Source: an uncultured Dehalococcoidia bacterium
Lineage (GTDB): Bacteria; Chloroflexota; Dehalococcoidia; Dehalococcoidales; UBA1222
Reading direction: 5' to 3'
Assembly (NCBI GenBank): GCA_903844845.1
Contig: CAIMVG010000012.1
Location: 1-57,177, forward strand
DNA: 57,177 nucleotides
A program made the position numbers and the translations under genes. The notes under the pieces are model-generated. The model saw only the letters and a list, made by a program, of their open reading frames with translations, did no database searches and was not told the DNA's origin. Shown piece after piece: positions 13,888 to 23,854 of this stretch. Numbering within the stretch: the stretch's first letter is position 1; each line of letters begins with the position of its first letter.

Positions 13888-14799
13888 GTGAATTCAAGTT
13901 GGGTTTTCCTTGCACTTACAAGCACAATAATCGCCGCACTTGTCAACATACTTGACAGCCACTACATGACGAAGCGCATGCCGGGCTGGCAGGCATACGT
14001 GGTCATCTGCGACGTATTCACCCTGCCGCTCAGCATCGTCATGCTTATATTGATACCCCTGCCCGCCAATATCGGCCTGCGGCCGTACTTCGCTCTATTG
14101 GGTTCCAGCTGCGTTTCGATTTTAGCCAGCATATTGATACTCGAAGCCATGAAAAAAGAGCATATCTCCAGGATCTCCCCGCTCATCAGCACTTCTCCCG
14201 TATTCGTAGCCGTCCTCGCGTTCCTGTTCCTTGGAGAACGCCTCAGCTGGCTCCAGACAGCCGGCGTCTCCGCCGTGGTTACCGGGGCGATACTCATCTC
14301 ACTAAAATGGGACGCGAAAAGCGGGGCGCGCCTGCACCTTCGCCCTGTGCTGATTTTGATCGGGTCCGCGGTACTCATCGCCATAAGCGGCACGCTGAAT
14401 AAATACGCACTCGGGTATATGTCTTTCTGGAACGACGCTACTATCCAGTTCTTCCTTTCATCTTCACTTTTTCTTGCGATATGCGTCAGGCCCTCGGTTC
14501 TGCGCCAGATAGCGGGGTTGAAACAGCGCACCTTCACCATCGGGTTTGCAATATTTGCCCAGGCTGTCGCCTGTGTCGCCATGCTCCTGGCGTATTCGGC
14601 CATCCAGAAGGGGGAGGTGGCGCTCGTTTCGGCGGTGATGAACAGCAAGCCGCTTTTCATCTTCGCTCTTTCGATGATAGCAGGCAAGTTCGCACCGAAT
14701 TTCCTGGCCCCCGACCATATGAGCCGCAAAAGCGTACTCGTCAAGGCAGGGGCGACGGTACTGGTGACGGCGGGACTGGTGGCGATGCTGACGGGGTAG
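13888..14799 (+). CDS. EamA/DMT-type transporter, copy 1
   Basis: A 303-residue membrane protein with about ten hydrophobic segments arranged as two EamA-like halves; the first half ends in ISTSPVFVAVLAFLFLGERLS, a hallmark of the drug/metabolite transporter superfamily. The substrate is unknown. The GTG start at 13888 is preceded by GAGAGGG. It is a clear paralogue of the gene at 15270: LVNILDSH, RMPGW, NKY-LGYMS and NSKPLFIFA are shared and roughly half of all positions look identical. A repeat block separates the two copies. Confidence 0.85.
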   Translation: MNSSWVFLALTSTIIAALVNILDSHYMTKRMPGWQAYVVICDVFTLPLSIVMLILIPLPANIGLRPYFALLGSSCVSILASILILEAMKKEHISRISPLISTSPVFVAVLAFLFLGERLSWLQTAGVSAVVTGAILISLKWDAKSGARLHLRPVLILIGSAVLIAISGTLNKYALGYMSFWNDATIQFFLSSSLFLAICVRPSVLRQIAGLKQRTFTIGFAIFAQAVACVAMLLAYSAIQKGEVALVSAVMNSKPLFIFALSMIAGKFAPNFLAPDHMSRKSVLVKAGATVLVTAGLVAMLTG

Positions 14800-14849
14800 C
14801 GAGCGGTCAGCTGCCAGCTTTCAGCGGTCAGCGAGAAGGGGATGGGCGA

Positions 14850-15244
14850 ATGGGTCATCCCGGCCCGCGAGCCGGGATCCAGAATAAGGTAGCCTCAACG
14901 CTGGTGTCTGGATTGTCGGGGCAAGCCCGACAATGACGCCGAGGTAGGGGGGTGCCTGGGGTTTTGTGATTGACCCCTACTCCTCCCTGTCATCCCGGGC
15001 CGAGACCCGGGATCCATTTTGATTGGTTGGAGGGGGATGAGGACGGGTCATCCCGGGAGTGGGGGCGGGATACGAGGTTGTGTATGGGGAAGTAAAGCCA
15101 AAAACTCTTTTTCCTCGCCCTGAGAGGGAGAGGGTTAGGGTGAGGGTACACGGGAACCATCAAATCCCGGCGATTTGAAAAGTAGTTCTTGATGCGCCCC
15201 TCATCTGTATCTTCTCCCCCGGGAATGGGGGAGAAGAAAAGCGC
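14850..15244. repeat. repeat block between the two DMT genes
   Basis: The block includes a CCCGGC-type hairpin (about 14857-14880), the inverted TGTCGGGGCAAGCCCGACA element (about 14917), TCCCGGGCCGAGACCCGGGA (about 14994-15013) and the composite element (about 15106-15240) whose other full copy overlaps the pth 3' end. It ends 25 bases before the second DMT start. Confidence 0.75.
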
Positions 15245-15269
15245 GGTTCCGGAAAGGTGTAATTCAAGC

Positions 15270-16178
15270 ATGTCCATAGCCTGGGTACTCCTCGCTCTAT
15301 CGAGCACGCTGATATCGGCGCTCGTGAATATACTGGACAGCCACTTCATGTCGCGGCGCATGCCGGGCTGGAAGGCTTATGTCCTCATCTGCGACCTTTT
15401 CGCCCTGCCGGTGAGCATCGTCATGCTGTTCATCTTCCCCCTGCCGCACGGGGTAGGATTCGCTCCCGTCGCCGCCGTCTGCGCCTCCGCCATGATAAGT
15501 TCCCTGTCCGTAGTTCTCGTTCTCGAAATCATGCGGAAAGAGGACGTGGCCGCGGTATCCCCGATAACAAGCACCGCTCCCGTTTTCGTGGCCATTTTGG
15601 CCATGCTCTTCCTCGGGGAAGACCTGGCGCTCCACCAGTGGCTGGCCATCTCCGCCGTAGTGACAGGCGCTATCGTCATATCCTTCCGATGGGACACTAG
15701 AGGCGGGGCGCATCTCCACATCCGCCCGTTCCTGATACTGATGGCCGCCGCCGTACTGATAGCTGTCAGCAACGTGTTCAACAAATACGGGCTCGGATAC
15801 ATGTCTTACTGGAACAGCGCCACGCTTATCTTCCTTTTCTCCGCCATCCTTTTCATCGGCATCTGTTTCCGTCCGAAGGTGCTTCGCGAGATCGCATCGC
15901 TGAGGGACCGCACAGGCACCGTCGGGTTTACCCTGGCCAACCAGATAGCCGCTATGGCGGCGACGGTGCTGGCTTACAAGGCCGTCGAGGCGGGGCCAGT
16001 GGCCCTGGCTTCGACCATCTTCAACAGCAAACCGCTCTTCATCTTCGCTTTCTCAGCCCTCGCGGCGAGGATAGCGCCGGGATTTTTGATACACGAAAAA
16101 AGCAGCCTCAAACTGCTGGCGGTACGCGCGGGGGCGACCATGCTGGTGGTGGCGGGGCTCGTGATAATGCTCGTGTAG
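15270..16178 (+). CDS. EamA/DMT-type transporter, copy 2
   Basis: A 302-residue membrane protein, paralogous to copy 1 over its full length, with about ten membrane segments and SPITSTAPVFVAILAMLFLGE at the end of the first half. The frame is open from 15189, but the ATG at 15270 aligns with the copy 1 start, and upstream codons belong to the repeat. Both copies are preceded by the same CTTCTCCCCC hairpin, so the duplication may have included that element. The substrate is unknown. Confidence 0.85.
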   Translation: MSIAWVLLALSSTLISALVNILDSHFMSRRMPGWKAYVLICDLFALPVSIVMLFIFPLPHGVGFAPVAAVCASAMISSLSVVLVLEIMRKEDVAAVSPITSTAPVFVAILAMLFLGEDLALHQWLAISAVVTGAIVISFRWDTRGGAHLHIRPFLILMAAAVLIAVSNVFNKYGLGYMSYWNSATLIFLFSAILFIGICFRPKVLREIASLRDRTGTVGFTLANQIAAMAATVLAYKAVEAGPVALASTIFNSKPLFIFAFSALAARIAPGFLIHEKSSLKLLAVRAGATMLVVAGLVIMLV

Positions 16179-16440
16179 GGCTGCGGATTGCACCCCACCC
16201 AGGGATAATGGATCCCGGGTCTCGGCCCGGGATGACAGGAGGGAGTAGGAGTGGGGAACGAGATTGCCGCGCTTCGCTCGCAAAGACAGGCACAATGGAC
16301 GCCACTCCCTCTCTTGTTGTCATTCCCGCGGAGGCGGGAATCCAGAGTCCGGTTTTCTTCTCCACCATATCATCGGGGGAGAAGATGGAAAATGAGGGTG
16401 CACCGGCACAGCCGACGCCTGATGGCTGGCAGTTGAAAGC
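16179..16440. repeat. repeat block
   Basis: No gene is seen. It holds a CCCGGGTCTCGGCCCGGG hairpin (16215-16232), a GAGATTGCCGCGCTTCGCTC module (about 16260), a TCCCGCGGAGGCGGGA hairpin (about 16324) and the inverted form of the GGGGGAGAAG element (about 16374-16420). Confidence 0.7.
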
Positions 16441-16443
16441 TAT

Positions 16444-16451
16444 GCTATAAT
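16444..16451 (+). promoter_or_regulatory. extended -10 promoter
   Basis: TGCTATAAT (16443-16451) is an extended -10 (TG-N-TATAAT) 22 bases before the LOG-like TTG start. No good -35 was found. Confidence 0.5.
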
Positions 16452-16473
16452 CACCCTGCCGCGAGGATTTATA

Positions 16474-16950
16474 TTGAATAAAAACAAATTCATCGCCGTC
16501 ATCGGGGGTTCCCAGGCGAACGCCTCCGAACTCATAGCCGCCGAACTAGTGGGCCGTGAAATAGCCCGCGCAGGGGCGGCTCTTGTATGCGGCGGACTGG
16601 GCGGCGTCATGGAAGCCGCCTGCCGCGGAGCCGCAGAAGAAGGCGGGATGACCATCGGCATCCTTTCCGGGGACAACCGCAACGCTGCCAACCAATTCGT
16701 CAAGATCCCCATCGTCACCGGCATGGGCTACGCCCGCAACGTGGCGGTGGTGAAATCCGCACAGGCCGTCATCGCCATCGGCGGAAGCTACGGCACCCTT
16801 TCCGAGATCGGCCATGCCCTTCAAAGCGGCCTGCCGGTCATCGGGCTGGACACCTGGGGCATCTCGCGCAGGGGCAAAGACAAAAGCCCCATCATCGAAG
16901 CCAAAACGCCGGCCGAGGCCGTAGAAAAAGCGCTGGAAATGATTGGATGA
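16474..16950 (+). CDS. TIGR00725/LOG-like Rossmann protein, TTG start
   Basis: A 158-residue SLOG-superfamily protein with AVIGGS at the N-terminus, CGGLGGVMEAACRGA (about residues 39-53), NVAVVKSAQAVIAIGGSYGT and LSEI. Relatives (LOG, lysine decarboxylase-like) cleave cytokinin nucleotides or bind nucleotides. This short subfamily lacks an assigned role. The TTG start at 16474 has GAGG 7 bases upstream. It is followed 6 bases later by enolase, so the two are cotranscribed. Confidence 0.82.
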   Translation: MNKNKFIAVIGGSQANASELIAAELVGREIARAGAALVCGGLGGVMEAACRGAAEEGGMTIGILSGDNRNAANQFVKIPIVTGMGYARNVAVVKSAQAVIAIGGSYGTLSEIGHALQSGLPVIGLDTWGISRRGKDKSPIIEAKTPAEAVEKALEMIG

Positions 16951-18243
<1,293 letters not shown>

Positions 18244-18274
18244 TCACCGGGAATAGCGAAACGGGGGAGGGCTT

Positions 18275-19123
18275 ATGGCCTCGCCGCAGCAGGCATCCAA
18301 ATGGACCTGCCACAAACTGGAGTGCACGGCGGATTTCATCGGAATGGTTTCCGCCGGCGCCAGGGACTCCGGTTGCTGCGTCGAACTTTTCGCCTCCCCG
18401 CGCGGCCACGCCTGCCGGGCAGCCGCCTGCGAACAGGCTGCTTCAAGCGAGCCCGCGTCCCACAGGATGAGACAGCGTTTTTCCCGCTGCATCTATATCG
18501 CCAGGAACGAAGAGGAGGCAGGGAAACTGGCTGAGATCGTCTCGCCTTCCGGCCCGGGGCACTCTCAGGTCATCACGGGCAACCCCCTGCACGAATCCGT
18601 CATACGCCAGCTGTTCGACGCCATCCCCCGCTCAACCACCAGCCTGGTCATCATCGACCCGCCGGGCTACTCGGCGCTCAGGTGGTCGGTCATCAAAAAG
18701 CTGGCCCAACACGGGGCTGATTGGAAAGGGCATAAGATGGACCTGCTCATCCTTTTCCCGCTGGAGATGTCGCTGGTGCGCAACCTGGCCCGAAAAGAAT
18801 GCGAGAACTCGATAAACCGGCTCTACGGGGGCCCGTCATGGCAGGCGGCCCGGCTCGAAAAGATGGAAGGCAAACCCGACCTGAACCGCATGAGACGGGA
18901 CCTCATAGGGATATTCAAGGAAAACCTGAAAAGCCTGGGCTACAAGCACGTCGAGGACGCCGAGCCAGCGCGTTTCTCGAACCCGCCGTATTACCACGTC
19001 ATCTGGGCGAGCGACAGGGCCAGCCGGGTGAACGAGTTGAAAGAAGCATGGGGCCGCGAAAGGTTCTTGCCCTGCGAGATGTTCCACGAGGGGCGGCTGG
19101 CGGGGGCGAACCCTCCGACGTAA
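18275..19123 (+). CDS. TcmP-like protein (three-Cys-motif partner family)
   Basis: A 282-residue protein resembling the three-Cys-motif partner family: an N-terminal KL...CVELFAS region, VIIDPPGYSALRW in the middle, MDLLILFPLEMSLVRNL, then SWQAARLE and YYHVIWASD near the end. The fold is methyltransferase-like and the role unknown. The family is usually described beside a radical SAM-like Gp37/Gp68 partner, which is absent from this window. The N-terminal part is divergent and Cys-rich. GGGAGG lies 4 bases before the ATG. Confidence 0.65.
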   Translation: MASPQQASKWTCHKLECTADFIGMVSAGARDSGCCVELFASPRGHACRAAACEQAASSEPASHRMRQRFSRCIYIARNEEEAGKLAEIVSPSGPGHSQVITGNPLHESVIRQLFDAIPRSTTSLVIIDPPGYSALRWSVIKKLAQHGADWKGHKMDLLILFPLEMSLVRNLARKECENSINRLYGGPSWQAARLEKMEGKPDLNRMRRDLIGIFKENLKSLGYKHVEDAEPARFSNPPYYHVIWASDRASRVNELKEAWGRERFLPCEMFHEGRLAGANPPT

Positions 19124-19717
19124 AACGACGAAAACGCCACCCGGGATACCACCACGCCATAACCCCTCTCGTTGTTCCGCAGAGGCGGATCGGGCTTGAC
19201 CCGACAGCCCATTATTCAGTTACCAAGACATTTAGTATTGTCTCGCTACGCTCAATGAACAAATGGAGTGGACCCCTCGAGTAACCGCTCGAGGGCAAGA
19301 ACCTCGGGGAAGACGCCCGAGGCCCGGATACTGCGGTTCCGGGATGACAGGGATGAGTAGGGGTCAATCACAAAAGGCCAGTCTACATCCCTCTCCACGT
19401 CATTGTCGGACTCGATCCGACAATCCAGACGCCAGCGTCATCCAAGGACCCTTTACTCTGGATCCCTCGAGCCTCGAGGACAAGAACCTCAGGGAACAAC
19501 CTGAGGCCCGACTCGCGGGTCGGGATGACCCCACTCCATAACACCTCTCGTTGTTCCGCCTAGGCGGATCGGACTTGATCCGACAATCCAGGCGCCAGCG
19601 TCATCCAAGGACCCGTTACTCTGGATCCCGGCGCACGGGCCGGGATGACCCAGCCTCCATGCCCTCGGTCATTGTCGGGCTTGACCCGACAATCCAGACG
19701 CCTTACCATTGCGAAAT
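19124..19717. repeat. large mosaic repeat block
   Basis: No gene is seen. It carries the stretch 19195-19345 that nearly duplicates 12340-12500, TGTCGGACTCGATCCGACA (about 19405) and a GGATCCC-type hairpin split by a CTCGAGCCTCGAG...CCTGAGG insert (about 19460-19530). It also has the CCGCCTAGGCGG palindrome (about 19557), a plain GGATCCCGGCGCACGGGCC hairpin (about 19623) and TGTCGGGCTTGACCCGACA (about 19674). Confidence 0.8.
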
Positions 19718-20023
19718 ATGACCACAGATAAAGAAAATAATTATTACGTCTACATCATGACGAATAAACGTAACGGAACTTTGTATACCGGCGTAACAAA
19801 CGACCTGACCCGAAGGGTTTTCGAGCATAGAACTGATGCGATTAAGGGCTTCACGAAACGCTACCAACTCCACTCCCTTGTGTATTTTGGGGAAACAAGC
19901 ACTATCGATTCAGCATTGAATTCTGAAAAACGCATCAAAAAGTGGACGAGAAAACGCAAGCTTGCCCTCATCGAGACTTCCAATCCCGATTGGAAAGATT
20001 TGTGGGAGGAAATTATCGGATGA
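19718..20023 (+). CDS. small GIY-YIG endonuclease-like protein
   Basis: A 101-residue stand-alone GIY-YIG domain of the YhbQ type. YVYIMTNK and GTLYTGVTNDLTRRVFEH give the GIY-YIG strand pair and the following helix, and SEKRIKKWTRKRKLALIE is the conserved C-terminal helix. The domain cuts or nicks DNA in other families; this small class has no defined target. The ATG at 19718 is used, with a TTG at 19709 possible. It has no clear ribosome site and is tightly enclosed by repeats on both sides, with an R2-type hairpin starting 20 bases after the stop. Confidence 0.85.
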   Translation: MTTDKENNYYVYIMTNKRNGTLYTGVTNDLTRRVFEHRTDAIKGFTKRYQLHSLVYFGETSTIDSALNSEKRIKKWTRKRKLALIETSNPDWKDLWEEIIG

Positions 20024-20361
20024 CCGCCACCCCCCAATTTATTCTGGATCCCTCGAGCCTCGAGGACAAGAACCTCAGGGAACAACCTGAGGCCCGGCTC
20101 GCGAGCCGGGATGACCCATTCTCAACCCCAGGTTGTTCCGCCTAGGCGGATCGGGCTCGATCCGACAATCCAGATGTTATAACCGCCCAAGACCCGATAC
20201 ACTGGACCCCGGGTCACGGCCCGGGGTGACACCCGCTCATAACCCTGCGGGTGCCATTTTTGGTACAATAGACACAGGAAGCAATGACCGCTAAACAAAT
20301 CACTCGTTATGTTAAGTTTAGTTCCATCCCCTTTTTTATAGTGTCGGAATGATATTGGCGG
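20024..20361. repeat. repeat block and promoter region
   Basis: It contains another GGATCCC hairpin split by a CTCGAGCCTCGAG...CCTGAGG insert (about 20045-20112), the CCGCCTAGGCGG palindrome (about 20139) and a CCCCGGGTCACGGCCCGGGG hairpin (about 20206-20225). TGGTACAAT (20261-20269) is a possible extended -10 for the dehydratase-like gene. Bases 20275-20361 show nothing else. Confidence 0.7.
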
Positions 20362-21417
20362 ATGTCGGATGAAAACCAAAAATCGGGGCGCCGTTTGAAA
20401 AGGATCGGCATCACCACCACCGTTCCGATAGAGGTCCTGCTGGCCGCGGGTTACATGCCCGTCGACCTGAATAACGTTTTTATCACCGACGCCGACCCCG
20501 AACGGCTGGTCCGCAAAGCCGAACGCGCCGGTTTCCCGCTCAACACCTGCGCCTGGATAAAAGGCATCTACAGCGTCTGCCTCGAGCAGAAGCTGGATTC
20601 AGTCATCTGCGTCACCACCGGCGACTGCTCCAACACCACCATGCTGATGGAGGTGCTCAAACTGAGAGGCATCCACACCATACCCTTCGCCTTCCCCGAC
20701 GAACCGGACGTCGACAGGATGCAGATAGCCCTGGAATCCCTCGCCGAACGCCTGGGAACAACCATGATAGAAGCCGAAAAGGTCAGGGAATCCCTCTTGC
20801 CATGCCGCGCAACACTCGGAGAGATCGACCGCCTCACCTGGGGGGAAAACCGGGCCGGGGGGTTCGAGAACCACTACTGGCTGGTCTCGAGTTCCGATTT
20901 CAACCAGGACATAGACAAATTTTGCGTGGATGTAAACCGTTCCGCATGTGAATATCGCTCCCGGCCCCCTTTCCCCCCGGAAGAATTGAGACTGGCGTTC
21001 ATCGGCGTCCCGCCGGTTTTCGCTAAAGAGCTGTACCCTTACCTGGAGCAAAACGGAGGGCGGGTAGTATATAATGAGATCCAGCGCCAGTTCGCCATGA
21101 TAAATCCCGTGAAATCGCTGGCTGAACAATATACGCTTTATACCTATCCGTACCCGCTCGAAGGGAGGATAGAAGACATTAAAAAAGCTGTGGCAGAGAG
21201 GCAGATAGACGGCATCGTCCACTACGTGCAGGCATTTTGCCATCGCGGTATCGGCGACATCGTCCTGCGGAGCAACCTCGGGCTCCCCATCCTGACACTC
21301 GAGGGAAACACCGATTTCAAGCTCACCCAGCACGTGAAAACCAGGCTGGAAGCGTTTACGGACATGCTCGGGCAGATAAAAGCCAAAAAGTCTTCAACAG
21401 GCAAGGGCGCCTGTTAA
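20362..21417 (+). CDS. 2-hydroxyacyl-CoA dehydratase (HgdB)-like protein
   Basis: A 351-residue member of the 2-hydroxyglutaryl-CoA dehydratase D-component family. Cys residues at NTCAWIKG, TTGDCSNT and QAFCHRG are spaced as the ligands of the single [4Fe-4S] cluster in HgdB/BcrB-type subunits. No second subunit or ATP-dependent activator (HgdC-like) is adjacent, so a true dehydratase is unproven; stand-alone members may have other reductive roles. The ATG at 20362 has only a weak GGCGG upstream. GAPDH follows 28 bases later, so the genes may be cotranscribed. Confidence 0.8.
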   Translation: MSDENQKSGRRLKRIGITTTVPIEVLLAAGYMPVDLNNVFITDADPERLVRKAERAGFPLNTCAWIKGIYSVCLEQKLDSVICVTTGDCSNTTMLMEVLKLRGIHTIPFAFPDEPDVDRMQIALESLAERLGTTMIEAEKVRESLLPCRATLGEIDRLTWGENRAGGFENHYWLVSSSDFNQDIDKFCVDVNRSACEYRSRPPFPPEELRLAFIGVPPVFAKELYPYLEQNGGRVVYNEIQRQFAMINPVKSLAEQYTLYTYPYPLEGRIEDIKKAVAERQIDGIVHYVQAFCHRGIGDIVLRSNLGLPILTLEGNTDFKLTQHVKTRLEAFTDMLGQIKAKKSSTGKGAC

Positions 21418-21445
21418 AACAAATAAATAATCAGGAGGCGAAAAC

Positions 21446-22459
21446 ATGGCAATCAGGGTCGGCATCAACGGCTTCGGGCGCATCGGTCGCCTGACACTAA
21501 GGACCATCAATAAATATCACGCAGGCGAGATCCAGGTCGTGGCCATCAACGACCTCACGGATACGAAAACCAACGCCCACCTCTTCAAGTGGGACACTAC
21601 CTACGGCCCTTACAGCGGCACCGTGACCTCGGGCGAAAACGTCATCAGCATCGACGGGGCGCACATCAAGGTATTCGCTCAGAAAGACCCCGCCGCCATC
21701 CCCTGGAAAGACGAAGGGGTGGACATCGTTATCGAATCTACCGGGCTTTTCACGGATGGAACCAAGGCCGCCGCGCATATCCAGGCCGGCGCTAAAAAGG
21801 TCATCATCTCCGCGCCCGCCAAAAAAGACGACATCACCATCGTCCTGGGGGTCAACCAGGATAAATACGACGCCAGGAAACACAACATCATCTCGAACGC
21901 CTCCTGCACCACCAACGCTCTCGCGCCTGTCGCCAAAGCCCTCAATGACAATTTCCGCATCCAGAAAGCCATGATGAGCACTATACATGCCTATACCGGC
22001 GACCAGAAACTGCAGGACACCGCTCACAAAGACCTCCGCCGCGCACGCGCCGCCTGCGAGAACATCGTACCGACATCCACCGGCGCCGCCTATGCCATCG
22101 GGCAGGTGCTTCCCGAACTCGAAGGCAAGATGCACGGCATCGCTTTCCGCGTCCCCACCGCCACCGTTTCACTGGTGGACCTGGTGGCCGAGGTCGGGCA
22201 AAACGTCACCGTCGAAGAGGTGAATAAAGTCTTCAAAGCCGCCGCCGAAGGCCCCATGCGCGGCATCCTCGAATACTGCACCGAGGAACTCGTCTCCAGC
22301 GACTTCAAAGGGAACTTTCATAGCTCCATCCTCGATGCCCTATCCACGATGGTCATCGGCGGGAACATGGTGAAAATCCTGGCCTGGTACGACAACGAAT
22401 GGGGTTATTCCTGCCGCCTCGGAGACCTCACGGCGTTCGTGGCCCAAAAGGGGTTTTAA
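21446..22459 (+). CDS. gap: glyceraldehyde-3-phosphate dehydrogenase, type I
   Basis: Oxidises glyceraldehyde 3-phosphate with NAD(P) and phosphate. The 337-residue protein has the dinucleotide site GINGFGRIGR (6-15), the catalytic Cys154 in NASCTTNALAPV, GAAYAIGQVLPELEGKMHG and the C-terminal WYDNEWGYS. The start follows AGGAGG. It lies close behind the dehydratase-like gene. It ends before an A/T-poor gap holding a promoter for the tubulin-like gene. Confidence 0.97.
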   Translation: MAIRVGINGFGRIGRLTLRTINKYHAGEIQVVAINDLTDTKTNAHLFKWDTTYGPYSGTVTSGENVISIDGAHIKVFAQKDPAAIPWKDEGVDIVIESTGLFTDGTKAAAHIQAGAKKVIISAPAKKDDITIVLGVNQDKYDARKHNIISNASCTTNALAPVAKALNDNFRIQKAMMSTIHAYTGDQKLQDTAHKDLRRARAACENIVPTSTGAAYAIGQVLPELEGKMHGIAFRVPTATVSLVDLVAEVGQNVTVEEVNKVFKAAAEGPMRGILEYCTEELVSSDFKGNFHSSILDALSTMVIGGNMVKILAWYDNEWGYSCRLGDLTAFVAQKGF

Positions 22460-22556
22460 AACAGGGATAGCCGTCAGCACTCAGCGGTCAGCGCTCAGCG
22501 CCGAGGGACAAGACAACGATACGTGCGGCGGGGCTATCCCGCCTCCCGCCCTTCGG

Positions 22557-22586
22557 TTGACACCCCTCTTCGCTAAAAGATAGAAT
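22557..22586 (+). promoter_or_regulatory. promoter of the tubulin-like gene
   Basis: TTGACA (22557-22562), 18-base spacer, TAGAAT (22581-22586). This is 35 bases before the ATG, which has GGAGG in front, so the gene is transcribed on its own. Confidence 0.7.
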
Positions 22587-22620
22587 TGTCCGGTTTATCA
22601 AACACGTTTGGAGGAAGAAG

Positions 22621-23784
22621 ATGAAGTTAGTGGTAATCGGCCTCGGACAGTGCGGCAGCCGCATCGCCGACGAGTTCGCGCGCCTGAACAAGCAGGCCAT
22701 CAGTCAGCGCAAAACCGAGATCTGCCCGGGCGTTTTTGCAGTCAATACCGATGCCACCGACCTCTCGGGGCTTCGTACCATAAAGAGCGACTTCCAGCAC
22801 CGTATCCTCATCGGCGGGCGTAAAACCGGCGGGCACGGGGTCGGCAAGATCAACGAAGTCGGGGCGGAAATCGCCCGCGAAGACGCCGACAAAGTCGTCG
22901 ACGCGCTGAGGTCCTCCAAGAATTTCTACGAAACAGACGCTTTCCTGCTGATCGCCAGCACCGGGGGCGGCACGGGGTCAGGGTCCCTGCCCATCATGGT
23001 CCAGCACGTTAAAGACCGCTACGCCGACAAGCCGGTTTACGCCATGGCGGTATTGCCCTTCGACCATGAACAGGAAAACGAAGAACGCACCATCTACAAT
23101 TCCGCCGTTTGCTTGAAAAGCGTTTTCTCCGTAGCCGACGCTGTGATACTGGTGGACAACCAGCGCTATGTGAAAAAAGGCTATTCGATGCAGTTCAACC
23201 TTGACCAGATAAACTCCATGATAGCCGAACCCTTCTATGACCTGCTGTGCGCGGGCGAAGAAAAGAAATCCCAGCGCGTTGGCTCCAAAACACTCGACGC
23301 CGGCGACATCATCCAGACCCTCAGCGGCTGGACTGTCATCGGGCGCGGTTCAGCCAAGCTGGGCGGCATCAAGATGGGCTCGACCGATTTCCGGCATAAA
23401 AGCTCCGAGACACACAAGGGCATCCAGGCCATGGACGCCGCTATCGCGGACCTTTCGGCCAAGTGCCGCCCGCTCGACGCCGGGCGCGCCATGTACCTCA
23501 TCTCAGCCCCTCCCCGCGAGATCAACATGGACCTCGTAAAGGAACTGGGCGACTGGCTCAAGGACCTGGCCCCCAACGCGGTGCTCAGGAACGGGGACTA
23601 TCCCGTCGGAAAAGCGCTCGACATCATTTTGATCCTTTCCGAACTGAGCGACGTCGAGATCGTGCGCAACTACTACAACAAATCGACCGACCTGGTGCCC
23701 GTCTTGAAACTGCGCCAGGAAGATGTGCGCGCGAAGCTCCAGAACATCGACGACGCCGGGAAAGACATCCCGACCGTATTTTAA
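22621..23784 (+). CDS. bacterial tubulin/FtsZ-superfamily protein (CetZ-like)
   Basis: A 387-residue protein with the tubulin-superfamily GTP-binding features: GLGQCGSRIADEF at residues 7-19 (compare GQCGNQ of tubulins), the NTD loop at 42-44, and the signature GGGTGSG at 115-121. It is not FtsZ: it lacks the FtsZ C-terminal linker and peptide and has a long inserted middle region (DFRHKSSETHKG). The C-terminal part differs from both FtsZ and canonical CetZ. Assembly and cellular role are unknown; cell shape or division is inferred only from the superfamily. It is a single-gene unit with its own promoter and a strong terminator. Confidence 0.85.
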   Translation: MKLVVIGLGQCGSRIADEFARLNKQAISQRKTEICPGVFAVNTDATDLSGLRTIKSDFQHRILIGGRKTGGHGVGKINEVGAEIAREDADKVVDALRSSKNFYETDAFLLIASTGGGTGSGSLPIMVQHVKDRYADKPVYAMAVLPFDHEQENEERTIYNSAVCLKSVFSVADAVILVDNQRYVKKGYSMQFNLDQINSMIAEPFYDLLCAGEEKKSQRVGSKTLDAGDIIQTLSGWTVIGRGSAKLGGIKMGSTDFRHKSSETHKGIQAMDAAIADLSAKCRPLDAGRAMYLISAPPREINMDLVKELGDWLKDLAPNAVLRNGDYPVGKALDIILILSELSDVEIVRNYYNKSTDLVPVLKLRQEDVRAKLQNIDDAGKDIPTVF

Positions 23785-23799
23785 CCGCTTCTTATGAGT

Positions 23800-23835
23800 A
23801 AAAAGGGGCCGCTGTTCAAGCGGCCCCTTTTTTAT
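23800..23835 (+). terminator. intrinsic terminator
   Basis: AAAAGGGGCCGCT and AGCGGCCCCTTTT form a 13-bp stem with a 6-base loop followed by further T residues, 15 bases after the tubulin-like stop. Confidence 0.92.
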
Positions 23836-23854
23836 CCCGTCCAAGCGAACACAA

